In this document: in pieces, positions 62,356 through 64,000 of the stretch
Numbering within the stretch: position 1 is the first letter of the stretch
How the letters are laid out: every line of letters starts with the position of its first letter
NCBI GenBank assembly: GCA_003049465.1
Contig: PYSS01000037.1
Span: forward strand, 186,001 to 250,000
Direction: 5' to 3'
Origin: Magnaporthiopsis rhizophila
Taxonomy: Eukaryota; Ascomycota; Sordariomycetes; Magnaporthales; Magnaporthaceae
Length of the DNA stretch: 64,000 bases
Notes under the pieces: model-generated
Databases searched by the model: none
Told to the model about the DNA's origin: nothing
Seen by the model: only the letters and a program-made list of their open reading frames with translations
Position numbers and translations under genes: made by a program

Positions 62356-64000
62356 TGTGTCGAGCACCGCAGCCGAGAGCCAGTGTCATGACGTGATGTA
62401 TCGGGACGGCTGGTGGTTGTCGGATATCGTGTGCGGCAGTGACAGGAAGCCGGTGTTGGTTCGGACGACTGCTGGAGCTTTCTTGGGCAGGCAAGACTGG
62501 GCGAGGTCAAAGGGGTGGTGGTATTCGTCCAGAGTTTATCGCCTGGTTCCTCACTTGGTAGAGGCTTGAGGTCCAGAATGGTGTTGTGTGAAGATTAAAG
62601 TTGGGCCGGACCGAGTCTCGCGGCGTGGCGTGGCTGTGGTGCGTCGCTGTCGTCGTCAAGACGCAATGAGGGAAATATCCCGAAACCTACCCGGGCATGC
62701 AGTACCAAGCTCCCTGGGCAGTGCCCGGCTCTCTCAGCTGCGAGGTATCCACGCAAGAAGTCCAGCTGTTTTCGAGAGGGCGATGGCTACCGAGGCAAAC
62801 CGAAACGCCAGGCGAAACTCCAATGACAGACAAGCCTCGCGTTACCGTGGTGCCAGACCGATGGTTAAATCTTTCGACAGGCTCAGGTAAGCTTCTTAGC
62901 TGAGCCTTGCGGTCGCTCCCGTCAAAAGTGAATTGAGAACCGCGTGGCCCTCGGAGCTCTGAACATCTTTGGTGGTGCGACGCCCCTGACTGGCCCGTGC
63001 AGATGACGTCGTCTAGGATATGCGGGAGGAATGGATGCAGCGGAATTACCAAAGATCCCGTCAGCACCCGCCAGCAGCCCGCGCCAACGCTTCGACATCC
63101 ACTGCGCTTGGGTGTCGGTAGCAACCGAAATGCAAGTGTTGAGCCGTGGCGTGCCCCACCAGTGCTCATTTGGAGCCCTTGAACCTCCCGCCCGTGCCTG
63201 GCCCGAAAAGGTTGAATGACACCCAGCACGAAGGGAACTCGCCTGCCCTGGAAGAGGCAGGCTCATCCATTGGGCATTGGCTGTTGGGGTGGGCCTTTCG
63301 GAATCGACACCAAGACAGGCAATCAATTACAACTAATGCAGCCTTTCCGAGGGTCCGCGGGGCACAGGGGGCATATTTTCGTGCAATGTAATGGAATGGC
63401 TCTATTCCGATGGCATGTCTGCCACCTAGCAAGTACCACAGACTAGCAGGAGTCCAGGTGCGGTCATAATAATTTGTAGCATAATTTATTCGTCACCCCT
63501 GGAACTGACCCAGCGGCAAAGGAATTTCCCCAAAGAGGTGTTTATTACCCGCCGAGCAAGTCAAACTTGAGCGAAGACGATCTAGAGTGCATTGGGGGGG
63601 TATGTAGACATGGGCTGGCATAGAAGAAAAAATTGAATAAAGTGATAATATAAAATGGCAGATATTGTGCTGGTCGTGCCAGCGTAACAGCTTCTCTCTC
63701 TCTGCATTCTCGTCATCATGAAACAACACAAAATAAAGGTCTGCACCAGTAAGCCCCAGGCGCTTCCCCATAATCCGGCAAAACACAAACCGCAAAGCGG
63801 GTACCTGGTTGAGTAGGTATGTTGGTAAGTGGCATACAGGTAGAGCATCAAGCGGAGCCGTGTCCAATCGACCGTAAACAGGCTGAAGTTACGCCATCGC
63901 CGGCGTCCTGTGTGATCCCTCCCCTCCCCTCCCCTGTATCTAGGTCACCGGTTCATCCTTTAGACGTACTGGGACAGCCACCGAATGCCCTCACCGTAGC
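62356..64000. other. Upstream region of the patatin-like gene, to window end
   Basis: 1.6 kb with no supported gene. The left part is the promoter and leader of the lipase gene. Short frames on both strands lack domains. A small TAGG-like run lies near 63812. Confidence 0.5.

Overview
This 64 kb window is nuclear chromosomal DNA from a filamentous ascomycete (Pezizomycotina, most likely a Sordariomycete). The case rests on short spliceosomal introns (about 60-200 nt, mostly GTNNGT...YAG), a strong G/C preference at third codon positions, genes on both strands, and fungal families such as RTA1, the CorA-like fungal family, a Ser/Thr-rich GPI wall protein and a C2H2 factor of the SKRESNCKQHMEKNHGW type. 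The genus cannot be fixed from sequence alone. I found no rRNA, tRNA, CRISPR, prophage or intact transposon.

Layout, left to right. 0.8-16.1 kb is an uninterrupted 15.2 kb ORF for midasin (MDN1/Rea1), divergent from mitoribosomal bL12m (16.6-17.3 kb, with a GC-AG intron). Next come CTK3 (-), P5C reductase (+), HAT1 (-), a ZIP-family transporter (+, with a 17-nt microexon), a Cdc4/Fbw7-like F-box/WD40 protein (+), PDH E1 alpha (+) and DNA ligase I (+). Then follow a CorA-like membrane protein (-), the PKA catalytic subunit (-), a VIP36-type L-type lectin (-), TIM13 (+), an NSRP1/CCDC55-like protein (-) and a two-exon C2H2 transcription factor (-). After a 4.6 kb gene-poor divergent spacer come a GPI-anchored Ser/Thr-rich surface protein (+), an RTA1-family 7-TM protein (+) and a patatin-like lipase (-).

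The content is mostly housekeeping: 60S assembly, mitochondrial translation, import and pyruvate oxidation, proline synthesis, replication and histone acetylation, cAMP signalling, the secretory pathway and lipid turnover. It is not a gene cluster or a mobile system. I rebuilt exon structures from reading frame, splice signals and family conservation; all joins given keep frame. The most interesting signals are a likely non-AUG mitochondrial-targeting extension of DNA ligase I, a set of unusual splice features (GC donor, AAG acceptors, microexons, a PKA C-terminus that lies beyond an intronic stop), low-complexity insertions in conserved domains, and several structured repeats in 3' flanks. 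No clearly new multi-gene system was seen.
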